Positions 50,529-59,268 of a stretch of 64,000 bases of DNA are shown piece by piece. A model generated the notes under the pieces. It worked only from the letters and a program-made list of their open reading frames with translations, had not been told where the DNA came from and did not search any database. Source of the DNA: Salegentibacter maritimus (lineage in GTDB: Bacteria; Bacteroidota; Bacteroidia; Flavobacteriales; Flavobacteriaceae); assembly GCF_016236915.1 (NCBI RefSeq), contig NZ_JAEHOK010000002.1, forward strand, positions 282,130 to 346,129, given 5' to 3'. Position numbers and translations under genes: made by a program. Position 1 is the first letter of the stretch, and each line of letters begins with the position of its first letter.

Positions 50529-51536
50529 ATGGATTCACTAACACAAATAGTACTGGGTGCCGCGGTTGGCGAAGCAGTTTTAGGCAAAAAAGTTGGCAAT
50601 AAAGCAATGCTGTATGGAGCCATTGCAGGCACCATACCCGATTTAGACACTTTTGCCAGTGCCTTTACCGATACCATTACCGCTATTGAAATTCACCGTG
50701 GTTTTACTCATTCTATCATATTTTCTATACTTTTTGCGCCCATTTTTGGCTGGTTGATCTCAAAGATTGAAAAGAAATCTAAGGCCACCTGGCAAAATTG
50801 GTCCTGGTTAATGTTTTGGGGCTTATTTACGCATCCGCTTTTAGATTCGCATACCACCTGGGGAACACAGTTATTCTGGCCTCTGGAAGTGCGCCTGGCC
50901 TATAAGAATATTTTTGTGATAGATCCACTATATACCTTACCGTTTTTAGTGTTTTTAATCCTGGCAATGCGAAAGAAAAGAGGAACAAAAGAAAGGAGAA
51001 AATTCAACAATCTTGGCCTTATAATTAGTAGCGTTTATTTATTGGTAATTACCCCGGCATTAAAACTTTATACCTTTACTAAGTTTACCGAAGCTTTAGA
51101 AAATCAGGGTATTGCTTATTATAAAATAGAAACCAAACCCGCTCCGCTAAATGCTATTTTATGGACGGCAAATGTAGAGGTGGATGATGCTTATTTAATT
51201 GGAAATTATTCAATTTTTGATACACAACCAATAGACTTTGTAGCACATCCCAAGAATCACCATTTAATGGGGCCCTGGAGAGAAAAACCTAATGTAAAAC
51301 GCCTTATTGCTATTTCAGAAGGCTGGTTTACCATTTCAGAAAAGGAAGGGGAGATTTATTTTAACGATCTTCGTTTTGGTACTTTAAGCCCAATAGCCAG
51401 GGTGGATGCCGATTTTGCTTTTAGCTATAAACTCGTGGAAGAAGAGGGCGAAATTAAAGCCATAGAGACTGAAAAAACACGTGGTGATGCAAAAGAGCTT
51501 TTGTCGCAGTTGGGTACACGTATTTTGGGAAATTAG
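50529..51536 (+). CDS. YdjM-like membrane-bound metal-dependent hydrolase
   Basis: A 335-residue membrane protein of the YdjM family (PF04307). The start MDSLTQIVLGAAVGEAVLGKKVGNKAMLYGAIAGTIPDLDTFA is family-typical. Possible metal ligands are the His of HRGFTHSIIF and the later HPLLDSHTTWGT (HPLLDxxTxxGT pattern). There are about six hydrophobic spans and a soluble end of ~120 residues. Such proteins may act on DNA-damage lipids or phospholipids, but activity is unproven. Alone on the plus strand. Confidence 0.88.
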   Translation: MDSLTQIVLGAAVGEAVLGKKVGNKAMLYGAIAGTIPDLDTFASAFTDTITAIEIHRGFTHSIIFSILFAPIFGWLISKIEKKSKATWQNWSWLMFWGLFTHPLLDSHTTWGTQLFWPLEVRLAYKNIFVIDPLYTLPFLVFLILAMRKKRGTKERRKFNNLGLIISSVYLLVITPALKLYTFTKFTEALENQGIAYYKIETKPAPLNAILWTANVEVDDAYLIGNYSIFDTQPIDFVAHPKNHHLMGPWREKPNVKRLIAISEGWFTISEKEGEIYFNDLRFGTLSPIARVDADFAFSYKLVEEEGEIKAIETEKTRGDAKELLSQLGTRILGN

Positions 51537-51558
51537 TGGTGTGGAATTTGAAATGAAT

Positions 51559-51855
51559 TTAGAGATTTTCTGCCTTTAAATTTCTGGCTGAGTGATGAAT
51601 AGTAAGGATGTCTATTCTTTTGTTATTCAGTATTTTATAGATAATTCGATAGTTCCCTTCAATTAACTCTCTAATTTTAGGATGATTTATTTCAGGGACC
51701 GATTTACCTGAATAGGTTTGAGTATGAAGAATTTTTGTTCGATTCCTAAGTTTAATAATTTGTAACCTAGCATATTTTTTAGAATCCCTACCAATGTATT
51801 TCCCAATACTTTTTAAATCAGATATGGCTTGAAATGTCCAGTTTATTTGAACCAT
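51559..51855 (-). CDS. RelE/ParE family toxin
   Basis: A 98-residue toxin with the ParE pattern INWTFQAISDLKSIGKYIGRDSKKYARLQIIKLRNRTKIL...GKSVPEINHPKIRELIEGNYRIIYKILNNKRIDILTIHHSARNL. The RELIEGNYRIIYKI segment is the standard core. It overlaps its antitoxin by 13 bases and is preceded in transcription by it. Complete in length. Confidence 0.92.
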   Translation of the reverse strand: MVQINWTFQAISDLKSIGKYIGRDSKKYARLQIIKLRNRTKILHTQTYSGKSVPEINHPKIRELIEGNYRIIYKILNNKRIDILTIHHSARNLKAENL

Positions 51856-52025
51856 TTTTCAATCTCCTTATCCAATTGTTCCTCAGAAATAACATCTCCT
51901 TTCTTTGACTGATTTATACCATTTTCTACTTTTTCAATAAAAATCAAGCGTTCTACCAACTCATCAATAGAAAATGTCTCCGGCAGTTTTTCAATCTCTT
52001 CCCTTAATTTGCTTTTTGTAAGCAT
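51843..52025 (-). CDS. Antitoxin of the 51.5-kb RelE/ParE module
   Basis: A 60-residue protein with LTKSKLREEIEKLPETFSIDELVERLIFIEKVENGINQSKKGDVISEEQLDKEIEKWFK. The ending VISEEQLDKEIEKWFK is the toxin-binding tail. The same tail design is seen in the antitoxin at 53952 (EEANQEIDEWLK). It starts the module and overlaps the toxin by 13 bases. Short, but the pairing with a clear toxin makes it credible. Confidence 0.85.
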   Translation of the reverse strand: MLTKSKLREEIEKLPETFSIDELVERLIFIEKVENGINQSKKGDVISEEQLDKEIEKWFK

Positions 52026-52185
52026 TTTTACATCAATTTGAATCCAATAACAAGATACAATTTTAATCTGAGTTTAAATTTAAAGAAAGGAGCTACTGAA
52101 TAAAAAATATTCGTTTATTCGTGGCAAGCTAAATTCCATATAAACTTCTTTATAAATCTTATCTTAGCGAAAATTCTACCTATTT

Positions 52186-53892
52186 ATGAAATATTATTTG
52201 AGCATTGCTATTGTATTTTTATTTACTTCCACTTTTTCTGCGCAGGAAGCTTCCGTAAAATTAGACTCCATAATTAGCAAAATAGAAAATCACAAAGCCT
52301 ACGATCGCGAAGATTTTCCTTTAGGCCTTTATACCGAAGGATATTATAAAAAACAAGCTGAATTTGCCGAAGCACGTTTAGAAGAACTCAATAATATTAA
52401 AGCTAATTCACTTAGTGAAACTGAAGCAATTTCGTTGGAAATGCTAAAGTTTAAACTCCAGGAAACCGTAGATCGTTACACCTACGAAGCCTATTTAAAT
52501 CCGTTGCTTTCTGATTCTGGATTTCATTTAAGCCTGGCTTACCAGGTGCGGGATTTAAATACCTATGCACAGGTAAAGGCTTATTTAAATAAATTAAATG
52601 CCATACCAACTTATGTAGATCAGCATTTCGCTTTGTTGCGGGAAGGTTTAAAGAAAGGCAATACACAACCTCTGGTTATATTTAAAGGTTACGAAGCTAC
52701 CTATAACAATCAAATTTTAGAAGATCCAAAAGAAAGTTATTTCTATGAACCTTTTCTAAACCTGCCAAAAACACTTTCAAAAACCCAAACGGACTCTGTT
52801 TTAAATGCCGCTGAAAATGCGATTGCCGAAAATGTAATTCCGCAGTTTAAAAGAATTAAAGCTTTTTTTGAAACTGAATATCTGCCAAATACACGAACAA
52901 GTTTAGGCGTTTCTGAAATTCCTAATGGTAGGGACTATTATCAAAACAGGCTGGATTATTATACAACCTTAGATTTAACAGCAGAAGAAATCCATCAAAT
53001 TGGTTTAGAGGAAGTAGCGCGGATTAATTCAGAAATGAAAAAAATAATTGCCGAGGTTGAGTTTGATGGAAGTTTTGAAGAATTTATTCATTTTCTAAGA
53101 ACCGATGAACAATTTTATGCCAAAACAGGGGAAGAATTACTTAAAGAAGCCCGTGATATTTCTAAACGTATAGATGCCAAACTCCCCGCTTATTTTAAGA
53201 CCTTGCCCAGGAAACCTTACGGAGTGGCAAAAGTACCCGATGCTATCGCACCAAAGTATACTACAGGACGCTATATTGGAGCTTCCAATGAAACACAGCC
53301 GGGTTATTATTGGGTAAATACTTATAATTTACCTAATCGTCCTTTATATGTGTTACCATCTTTAACAGCGCATGAGGCCGTGCCCGGACATCATTTACAA
53401 AATGCTTTAAATGCCGAATTGGGTGATAGCATTCCAAAATTCCGAAGAAATATGTATCTATCGGCTTACGGAGAAGGCTGGGGCTTATATTCCGAATTTC
53501 TAGCTGAAGACATGGGGATATATACTACGCCTTATGAGTTGTTTGGAAAACTAACTTATGAACAATGGCGCGCCTGCCGATTGGTAATAGATACAGGGAT
53601 TCACGCTATGGGGTGGAGTAGGGAAGAAGCGGTAGCATATTTTGAAAAGAATACAGCGCTTTCAATGCATAATATCAATACCGAAGTAGATCGATATATC
53701 TCCTGGCCCGGACAGGCAGTTTCCTATAAAATTGGGGAAATAAAAATCAGGGAATTACGTGAAAAAGCAGAAAAAGCCCTGGGTGCCCAATTTGATATTC
53801 GTGATTTTCACGAAGTGATTTTAGAACAGGGAGTGGTTACATTACCAATTTTAGAAGAAAGGGTAGAGAAATATATTGAAGAAGCGCAATAG
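52186..53892 (+). CDS. DUF885 family secreted metallopeptidase
   Basis: A 568-residue periplasmic protein with a signal peptide (MKYYLSIAIVFLFTSTFSAQ). It belongs to the DUF885 family, with the metal motif HEAVPGHHLQ at residue ~396 and a second Glu in YGEGWGLYSEFLAE about 30 residues further, plus NTALSMHNINTEVDRYISWPGQA near the end. The fold resembles M1/M3-type peptidases. Which peptide or ester it cleaves is not known. It stands alone between two TA modules. Confidence 0.9.
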   Translation: MKYYLSIAIVFLFTSTFSAQEASVKLDSIISKIENHKAYDREDFPLGLYTEGYYKKQAEFAEARLEELNNIKANSLSETEAISLEMLKFKLQETVDRYTYEAYLNPLLSDSGFHLSLAYQVRDLNTYAQVKAYLNKLNAIPTYVDQHFALLREGLKKGNTQPLVIFKGYEATYNNQILEDPKESYFYEPFLNLPKTLSKTQTDSVLNAAENAIAENVIPQFKRIKAFFETEYLPNTRTSLGVSEIPNGRDYYQNRLDYYTTLDLTAEEIHQIGLEEVARINSEMKKIIAEVEFDGSFEEFIHFLRTDEQFYAKTGEELLKEARDISKRIDAKLPAYFKTLPRKPYGVAKVPDAIAPKYTTGRYIGASNETQPGYYWVNTYNLPNRPLYVLPSLTAHEAVPGHHLQNALNAELGDSIPKFRRNMYLSAYGEGWGLYSEFLAEDMGIYTTPYELFGKLTYEQWRACRLVIDTGIHAMGWSREEAVAYFEKNTALSMHNINTEVDRYISWPGQAVSYKIGEIKIRELREKAEKALGAQFDIRDFHEVILEQGVVTLPILEERVEKYIEEAQ

Positions 53893-53951
53893 CAACATAT
53901 CAGTTCAATTTATTCAGAATTTCTTAACTTATAGGAGTAAAATTTACCGCT

Positions 53952-54188
53952 ATGAAAACTGCTGAAATACGAGAAAAGTTAATCAGGGAGATAAATTTAT
54001 CTGATAATAAAAATTTGCTTGAAGAACTCTACCGTTACTTAAATAGAGAGAATAGAACTCAGAAAAGCTATAATTTGAGTGATGAACAAAAGCTTGCAAT
54101 AGAAGAAGCTAGGGAACAGATTAATAAAGGAGATTATTTGACTAGTGAGGAAGCCAATCAAGAAATTGACGAATGGCTAAAAAGGTAA
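53952..54188 (+). CDS. Antitoxin of the 54-kb RelE/ParE module
   Basis: A 78-residue protein. It has an N-terminal helical part (TAEIREKLIREINLSDNKNLLEELYRYLNRE) and a charged linker, ending LTSEEANQEIDEWLKR, matching the tail of the antitoxin at 51843. It overlaps the toxin start by 16 bases. The pairing and design support the role. Confidence 0.85.
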   Translation: MKTAEIREKLIREINLSDNKNLLEELYRYLNRENRTQKSYNLSDEQKLAIEEAREQINKGDYLTSEEANQEIDEWLKR

Positions 54189-54472
54189 TTTGGTCTTCAA
54201 GAGCTCAGAACGATAGAAAAGAAATCCTGGAATATTGGATAAAAAGGAATAAATCCAAAGTCTACAGCAAAAAACTAGCAGAATTATTCAGGCAAGCCGA
54301 AATACTGGTTACTAATTATCCCGAAATCGGAAAACCTACAGATAGCAAGAACGTTCGAATTAAAGTTGTTAGGGATTACTTACTTATTTATGAAATAAAG
54401 AAGAACCAAATTTTTATATTGACTATTTGGGATAGTAGGCAGAATCCCAAAAAACTAGTAAAACAACTCTAA
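54173..54472 (+). CDS. RelE/ParE family toxin
   Basis: A 99-residue toxin. Core: KKVIWSSRAQNDRKEILEYWIKRNKSKVYSKKLAELFRQAEILVTNYPEIGKPTDSKNVRIKVVRDYLLIYEIKKNQIFILTIWDSRQNP. The segment VVRDYLLIYEI...ILTIWDSRQNP is characteristic of ParE-type toxins of Bacteroidota. It overlaps the antitoxin by 16 bases. Closely resembles the other RelE/ParE toxins only in pattern, so it is not a recent duplication. Confidence 0.9.
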   Translation: MAKKVIWSSRAQNDRKEILEYWIKRNKSKVYSKKLAELFRQAEILVTNYPEIGKPTDSKNVRIKVVRDYLLIYEIKKNQIFILTIWDSRQNPKKLVKQL

Positions 54473-54559
54473 AAATGAGCTATGCAGCGGTTATCTATTG
54501 AATCAAATCAAGTTGTTTTGTAGTTTTATATCTTATCTTCGCGACTTTAAAAATTAAGC

Positions 54560-55141
54560 ATGAGTTTAGAAAAAGAATTAAGGGAACGCAGCGATAGTAC
54601 TTGCGAACTTTGCAGTGCTACAGATAATTTAAAGGTTTATAGCCTGGAGAATTTCCCGGGGGAAGCCGTAGATGGAAGTTTTATGGCTTGCCAGGTATGT
54701 AGCGAACAACTGGAAGATTTTGATAAAGTAGAGGTAAACCACTGGCGTTGTTTAAACGATAGTATGTGGAGTACTGTTCCTGCTGTTCAGGTTGTTGCTT
54801 TTCAGATGCTTACTAAACTTAAGGCTGAAGGCTGGCCGCAGGATTTGCTGGATATGCTGTATATGGAAGACGAGCTAAAAGCTTTTGCCAAGTCCCAGTT
54901 GGTTTCCGAAGAAAATACTACGCCAGAAGTTATCCATAAGGATAGCAATGGTGCAGTAATCGAGGCCGGAGACACCGTAGTGCTTATAAAAGACCTAAAT
55001 GTAAAGGGTAGTAGTTTAACCGCTAAACGCGGAACTGCTGTACGCCGTGTTTCTTTAGTTCACGATAATGCAGAGCAAATTGAAGGTAAGGTTGAAGGAC
55101 AACAAATTGTTATCTTAACAAAGTTTGTGAAAAAGGTTTAA
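54560..55141 (+). CDS. PhnA domain protein
   Basis: A 193-residue soluble protein. The N-terminal zinc ribbon has CELCSATDNLKVY and ACQVCSEQL. The C-terminal PhnA domain (VIHKDSNGAVIEAGDTVVLIKDLNVKGSSLTAKRGTAVRRV...IVILTKFVKKV) has the SH3-like strand pattern. The middle has a Trp-rich VNHWRCLNDSMW. Despite the old name, the family is not shown to act on phosphonates. The gene is convergent with, and four bases from, the ABC ATPase gene. Confidence 0.9.
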   Translation: MSLEKELRERSDSTCELCSATDNLKVYSLENFPGEAVDGSFMACQVCSEQLEDFDKVEVNHWRCLNDSMWSTVPAVQVVAFQMLTKLKAEGWPQDLLDMLYMEDELKAFAKSQLVSEENTTPEVIHKDSNGAVIEAGDTVVLIKDLNVKGSSLTAKRGTAVRRVSLVHDNAEQIEGKVEGQQIVILTKFVKKV

Positions 55142-55144
55142 AGC

Positions 55145-55843
55145 TTATTGGCTTAAGACTTTTTTTCTCTCGTCACTTTCTACCATCCCGTCGCGAAGGC
55201 GTATAATACGATGAGCGTGTTCGGCGATATCTTCTTCGTGGGTAACCAGGATTACTGTGTTGCCCGCTGCGTGTATTTCATCAAAAAGGTTCATGATCTC
55301 TACCGAAGTTTTAGAATCCAGGTTTCCGGTTGGTTCATCGGCAAGAATTATAGAAGGTTTATTTACCAAAGCCCTTCCAACAGCTACTCTTTGACGCTGC
55401 CCCCCTGAAAGTTGATTGGGCTTATGGTCCATTCTATCGCCAAGTCCTACGTTGGTTAAAACCTCTTCGGCCCGTTTTTTTCGGTCGGTTTTATTGTAGC
55501 CGGCATAGATCATGGGTAAGGCAACATTTTCTAAAGCGGTAGTGCGTGGAAGAAGGTTAAAGGTTTGAAAAACAAAGCCTATCTCTTTATTTCTAATTTC
55601 GGCAAGTTCATCGTCGCCCATTTGGCTGGCGTCTTTTCCATTTAAAATATAGGTGCCGGAAGTAGGTGTATCTAAACATCCCAGTAAATTCATTAAAGTA
55701 GACTTTCCAGATCCCGATGGCCCCATAATGGCCACATATTCACCTCTTTCAATGTCCAGGTCTATGCCTTTTAAAACTTTTACCACTTCATTTCCCAATG
55801 GGAAATCCCGGGTAATTTGCCTAATCTCAATGACTTTACTCAT
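55145..55843 (-). CDS. ABC transporter ATP-binding protein, LolD/MacB type
   Basis: A 232-residue ATPase. Walker A is [12 protein letters not shown], the signature [15 protein letters not shown], Walker [14 protein letters not shown], with the H-loop [11 protein letters not shown]. The family (LolD/MacB/FtsE group) works in lipoprotein release or efflux. No permease gene lies next to it, so it must partner one encoded elsewhere. It precedes no gene in its operon; the methyltransferase gene is 45 bases upstream on the same strand. Confidence 0.93.
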   Translation of the reverse strand: MSKVIEIRQITRDFPLGNEVVKVLKGIDLDIERGEYVAIMGPSGSGKSTLMNLLGCLDTPTSGTYILNGKDASQMGDDELAEIRNKEIGFVFQTFNLLPRTTALENVALPMIYAGYNKTDRKKRAEEVLTNVGLGDRMDHKPNQLSGGQRQRVAVGRALVNKPSIILADEPTGNLDSKTSVEIMNLFDEIHAAGNTVILVTHEEDIAEHAHRIIRLRDGMVESDERKKVLSQ

Positions 55844-55888
55844 GCAGAAATAATTTTGTGCTTATAGGACGCAGCTTTGCGCATTTTG

Positions 55889-56632
55889 TTACAAACGTAT
55901 TGTAAAATGCTGCTTTGCCTGTTCTTTCCTAAAAAATATAAGTCCGAGGAAAAAGGTATCAATGCTCACTTTAACCCTGGGATGTGCCTTAATTTCTTCC
56001 CAGGCAGCTTCCATACCGGGAGACCAATGAATATCATCAAAGATAAAAACAGAATCGTTATGGGCGGTGGGAAGCAATTGCTGAAAATAATTTAAGGTAG
56101 CTTCTTTGGTATGATGCCCGTCAAAATAAATAAGATCGTAATGGGTTTGTTGTTTGTTGTTTGTGGCTTTATTAGAAAAGACTACAAATTTTGAAAGAAT
56201 TTCTTCAAACTCTCCCACCTTAAGATCAACATTACTCAAACCGAACTTGTTCAATTGCACCCGGGCTACATTGGCGGTTTGTGGGCAACCTTCAATACTG
56301 GTTACTTTGCTATTTTTATTTGCCGAAAGTGCAGCAGTGCCAATTCCCAGCGAAGTGCCAAGTTCTAATATATTTTTACAGTTTAAATAATTCACTAAGC
56401 GAAATAAAAACCTGGCCCTTTTTTTCGGAATTCCTACATTTTTGGCAATTGAAGCAATACTGCGCTCATTAGAAGTGAAAACCCTACTCCCTGCACCAAA
56501 GTCGGTTACCTGTATTGTTTTATTGTTTTTTAAAAGATTTTTTCGGTAATCGTTTAGAAGTGTATATGCTTCGTATTTCTTTCTATCATAAAAACATTTC
56601 GTCACCAAATCGTATACAAAGGGCGAATGCAA
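55889..56632 (-). CDS. Class I SAM-dependent methyltransferase, uncertain start
   Basis: A ~247-residue cytoplasmic methyltransferase. The SAM motif is ILELGTSLGIGTAAL, followed by KVTSIEGCPQTANVARVQL and DLIYFDGHHTKEATLNYFQQLLP. The usable start at 56632 is TTG (Leu-His-Ser-Pro-Phe-Val). The frame stays open upstream for 39 codons and encodes LKSYIKFLLKSQNQHG directly before it, a stretch that looks like the family's N-terminus, but there is no ATG/GTG/TTG for it; a CTG at 56686 is the best guess. Heptamer-type repeats (56692-56726) lie just upstream. Function of the substrate is unknown. Confidence 0.82.
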   Translation of the reverse strand: MHSPFVYDLVTKCFYDRKKYEAYTLLNDYRKNLLKNNKTIQVTDFGAGSRVFTSNERSIASIAKNVGIPKKRARFLFRLVNYLNCKNILELGTSLGIGTAALSANKNSKVTSIEGCPQTANVARVQLNKFGLSNVDLKVGEFEEILSKFVVFSNKATNNKQQTHYDLIYFDGHHTKEATLNYFQQLLPTAHNDSVFIFDDIHWSPGMEAAWEEIKAHPRVKVSIDTFFLGLIFFRKEQAKQHFTIRL

Positions 56633-56691
56633 CCCATGTTGGTTTTGGGATTTTAAAAGGAATTTTATGTAGGATTTTAGGTGCAGAGTAG

Positions 56692-56726
56692 TTTGTGGTT
56701 TAGAGTTTTTTGTTTGTAGTTCAGGT
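56692..56726. repeat. Degenerate heptamer repeats next to the four-helix gene
   Basis: About five 7-base units TTTGTGG, TTTAGAG, TTTTTTG, TTTGTAG and TTCAGGT run between the methyltransferase gene and the four-helix-bundle gene. The units are diverged but keep the 7-base step, and resemble the other heptamer repeats at 57175 in the reverse complement. Confidence 0.6.
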
Positions 56727-56739
56727 TGAAATATATTGT

Positions 56740-57135
56740 TTATGGTTTTTTAAACTTAATTCCTTTTAGGTTCGTTTTTCTCAAATAATACATAAAAGCC
56801 CCTATTTTATTTTCGGCTTTTAAGCAGTCTTCTTTTAAGTCTTCAAACTGTTCACTACTAATTAGCTTTTTATCAAAAGCTCTATATAATTGCGAGCGCA
56901 ATTCAGAAACAGAACCTTTTGAATAACTTAAAAAATTATGAAATTCCTGATTACCTCCACGGCCATAACCTTCAGCAATATTATCCATTATCGAACCCGA
57001 ACTTCTTTCCATTTGATCACGCAGCGAAAAATTTCTTCCTAGCTTGGTATTATGAAATAGTTTTTCTGTTTTCTTGCATATTAATCTTGCTAGCTGCCAG
57101 GCTTCAATATCCTCAAACCTTTCGATTTTACCCAT
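56740..57135 (-). CDS. Four-helix-bundle protein (23S rRNA intervening-sequence type)
   Basis: A 131-residue protein of the S23/four-helix-bundle family. The pattern is FEDIEAWQLARLICKKTEKLFHNTK, FSLRDQMERSSGSIMDNIAEGYGRGGNQEFHNFLSYSKGSVSELRSQLYRAFDKKLIS. RDQMxRSSxSIxxNIAEGxxR is the hallmark. The family may act in rRNA-linked or reverse-transcriptase-linked (Avd-like) systems, but its role is unknown. ATG 57135 (MGKIERFEDIEAW) is chosen; upstream in-frame extension runs through a heptamer repeat. Repeats flank both sides. Confidence 0.9.
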   Translation of the reverse strand: MGKIERFEDIEAWQLARLICKKTEKLFHNTKLGRNFSLRDQMERSSGSIMDNIAEGYGRGGNQEFHNFLSYSKGSVSELRSQLYRAFDKKLISSEQFEDLKEDCLKAENKIGAFMYYLRKTNLKGIKFKKP

Positions 57136-57174
57136 AATTCTCATTTTTTTTCTAACTAAAAATACAAGATCTTT

Positions 57175-57243
57175 CAAACACCAAACACCAAACACCAAAT
57201 ACCAAACACCAAACACCAAACATCAAACACCAAACACCAAACA
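57175..57243. repeat. Heptanucleotide tandem repeat (CCAAACA)n
   Basis: Nine complete 7-base units (57181-57243), mostly CCAAACA with CCAAATA and TCAAACA as variants, plus a partial unit from 57175. It lies between the four-helix gene and the ABC-F gene, 40 bases upstream of the former's ATG. A 7-base unit shifts a reading frame when it changes number. Confidence 0.92.
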
Positions 57244-57260
57244 AACAACAAACACTGAAT

Positions 57261-59126
57261 CTACTCCATCTTCGCCCCAAGTTCAAACCAACGTTCGGTT
57301 TTGGTTTCTATGGCGTCATCTATCTCCTGGAGTTTTATAGAGTTTTCTTTAATTTCATCCGGATTGAGGTTTTCCAGGAATTTTTGCTGAAATTTCTCTT
57401 TTTGTTTTTCTAGTTTTGCGATTTCCTTTTCTAATTTTCCAAACTCTTTTTGCTCATTATAACTCAGTTTTGTACCTGAACTGCTCTTTTTCCAGTCTTT
57501 TTTGGTACTCTCGGTTTCTGAGCTTTCTTCCCTGGCTTCTGCAATAGCACTGTTTTCATATTCCCTATAATCGGTGTAATTCCCCGGGAAATCCTGAATT
57601 TCGGCATTGCCCTGAAACACGAACAGGTGGTCTACGATTTTATCCATAAAATACCGGTCGTGAGAGACCACCAGTAAACAGCCCGGAAAGTCTAATAGAA
57701 AGCTTTCCAGTACGTTTAAAGTAACAATATCCAGGTCGTTGGTAGGCTCATCCAGAATTAGAAAGTTTGGATTTTGGATAAGTACAGTACATAAATAAAG
57801 GCGCTTTCGCTCTCCTCCACTTAATTTCTCAACAAAATCGTATTGTTTTTTTCTGTCGAATAAAAAGCGTTCCAGCAGTTGTTGAGCCGAAATTTGCCGC
57901 CCTTTTTTAAGCGGAATATAGTCTCCAAACTCCCTGATTACTTCAATAACTTTTTGGCCCGGTTTAATATTAATTCCAGACTGGGTGTAATAACCAAACT
58001 TGATGGTTTCTCCAATCACTACTTTTCCACTATCGGGTTTAATTCCTCCGGTAAGAATGTTTAAGAAAGTAGATTTACCGGTACCATTTTTTCCGATAAT
58101 ACCAATACGTTCTCCACGTTTAAAATTATAGCTAAAATTTTCCAGTAGTTGTTTGTCCTGAAAAGACTTGCCAATATTGTGAAGTTCTACAATTTTGCTG
58201 CCCAGGCGCTCCATGTTTAATTCTAGCTGCACTTCGTGGTCCTGGCGGCGTTTATGGGCTCGTTCTTTAATTTCCTGAAAATCGTCTATTCTAGATTTAG
58301 ATTTAGTGGTACGCGCCTTGGGTTGGCGTCTCATCCAGGTTAGCTCTTTTTTATAAAGCTGTTTTGCTTTTTCGGTATTGGTGGCTTCCAGTGCCATCCT
58401 GGCATCTTTTTTATCCAAATAATACCCATAGTTTCCTTTGTAAGTATAAAGTTGCCCGTGGTCTAATTCTACAATTTCATTACAAACCCTTTCCAGGAAA
58501 TACCTGTCGTGGGTAACCATAAAAATGGTAAAATTTTCTTTCTTAAAATATTCCTCCAGCCACTCAATCATATCTAAATCAAGATGGTTGGTGGGCTCAT
58601 CCATAATAATGAAATTGGGTTTTTGAAGTAACATCACCGTAAGGGCAAGTCGCTTTTTTTGTCCGCCCGACAGATGTTTTACTTCTTTAGAGAGGTCGTC
58701 TAATTTTAGTTTGAACAAAATCTGCTTGTACTGGGTTTCAAAATCCCAGGCTTGTGCAGCGTCCATTTCTTCAAAGGCTTTTTGGTAAGCTTCTGTATCA
58801 TCGGGGTTTTTAAGCGCTTTTTCGTAGCGGTTTATAATCTTTAGAATCTCATTATCTGAAGAAAATATAGTTTCTTCAATGCTTAAGTTTGGATCTAAGT
58901 TGGGTTCCTGTGGAAGAAAGGCCGTGGTAATATCTTTCCTATACACTACTTTACCTGCATCTGGAGAATCAAACCCGGCCAAGATATTTAGGAGGGAGGT
59001 TTTTCCGGTTCCGTTTTTCGCGATAAACCCTACTTTTTGTCCTTCGTTGATTCCAAAAGAGATATCTTCAAATAATACGCGTTCGCCGTAGGCTTTGGCA
59101 ATATTTTCTACACTTAAATAATTCAC
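57261..59126 (-). CDS. ABC-F family ATPase
   Basis: A 621-residue cytoplasmic protein with two ABC domains and no membrane span. Walker A motifs are AKNGTGKTSLLN and GKNGTGKSTFLN; signatures LSGGQKKRLAL and LSGGERKRLYL; Walker B motifs IIMDEPTNHLDL and LILDEPTNDLDI. The linker is of the arginine/lysine-rich type (RRQPKARTTKSKSRIDDF), and a C-terminal coiled coil (FGKLEKEIAKLEKQKEKFQQ) ends it. This Uup-like layout works on ribosomes or DNA. Complete. Confidence 0.93.
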   Translation of the reverse strand: MNYLSVENIAKAYGERVLFEDISFGINEGQKVGFIAKNGTGKTSLLNILAGFDSPDAGKVVYRKDITTAFLPQEPNLDPNLSIEETIFSSDNEILKIINRYEKALKNPDDTEAYQKAFEEMDAAQAWDFETQYKQILFKLKLDDLSKEVKHLSGGQKKRLALTVMLLQKPNFIIMDEPTNHLDLDMIEWLEEYFKKENFTIFMVTHDRYFLERVCNEIVELDHGQLYTYKGNYGYYLDKKDARMALEATNTEKAKQLYKKELTWMRRQPKARTTKSKSRIDDFQEIKERAHKRRQDHEVQLELNMERLGSKIVELHNIGKSFQDKQLLENFSYNFKRGERIGIIGKNGTGKSTFLNILTGGIKPDSGKVVIGETIKFGYYTQSGINIKPGQKVIEVIREFGDYIPLKKGRQISAQQLLERFLFDRKKQYDFVEKLSGGERKRLYLCTVLIQNPNFLILDEPTNDLDIVTLNVLESFLLDFPGCLLVVSHDRYFMDKIVDHLFVFQGNAEIQDFPGNYTDYREYENSAIAEAREESSETESTKKDWKKSSSGTKLSYNEQKEFGKLEKEIAKLEKQKEKFQQKFLENLNPDEIKENSIKLQEIDDAIETKTERWFELGAKME

Positions 59127-59192
59127 AGACTTGAGTTTTGTGCAAAATAAAAGGAAAATTGCGACTTAATTTTATTATTGGCCTACAAAAAC

Positions 59193-59200
59193 TATATTTG
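59193..59200 (+). promoter_or_regulatory. -7 element of the polysaccharide export operon
   Basis: TATATTTG fits TAnnTTTG, about 70 bases before the likely start of the Wza-like gene. A TTG at 59178 is too close for standard -33 spacing. Confidence 0.5.
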
Positions 59201-59268
59201 TTAAAACTATCTAAATTAAGATGATAACTCCTTGCATAGATGTGTATTGGTGAATTTAAATTATCTTG

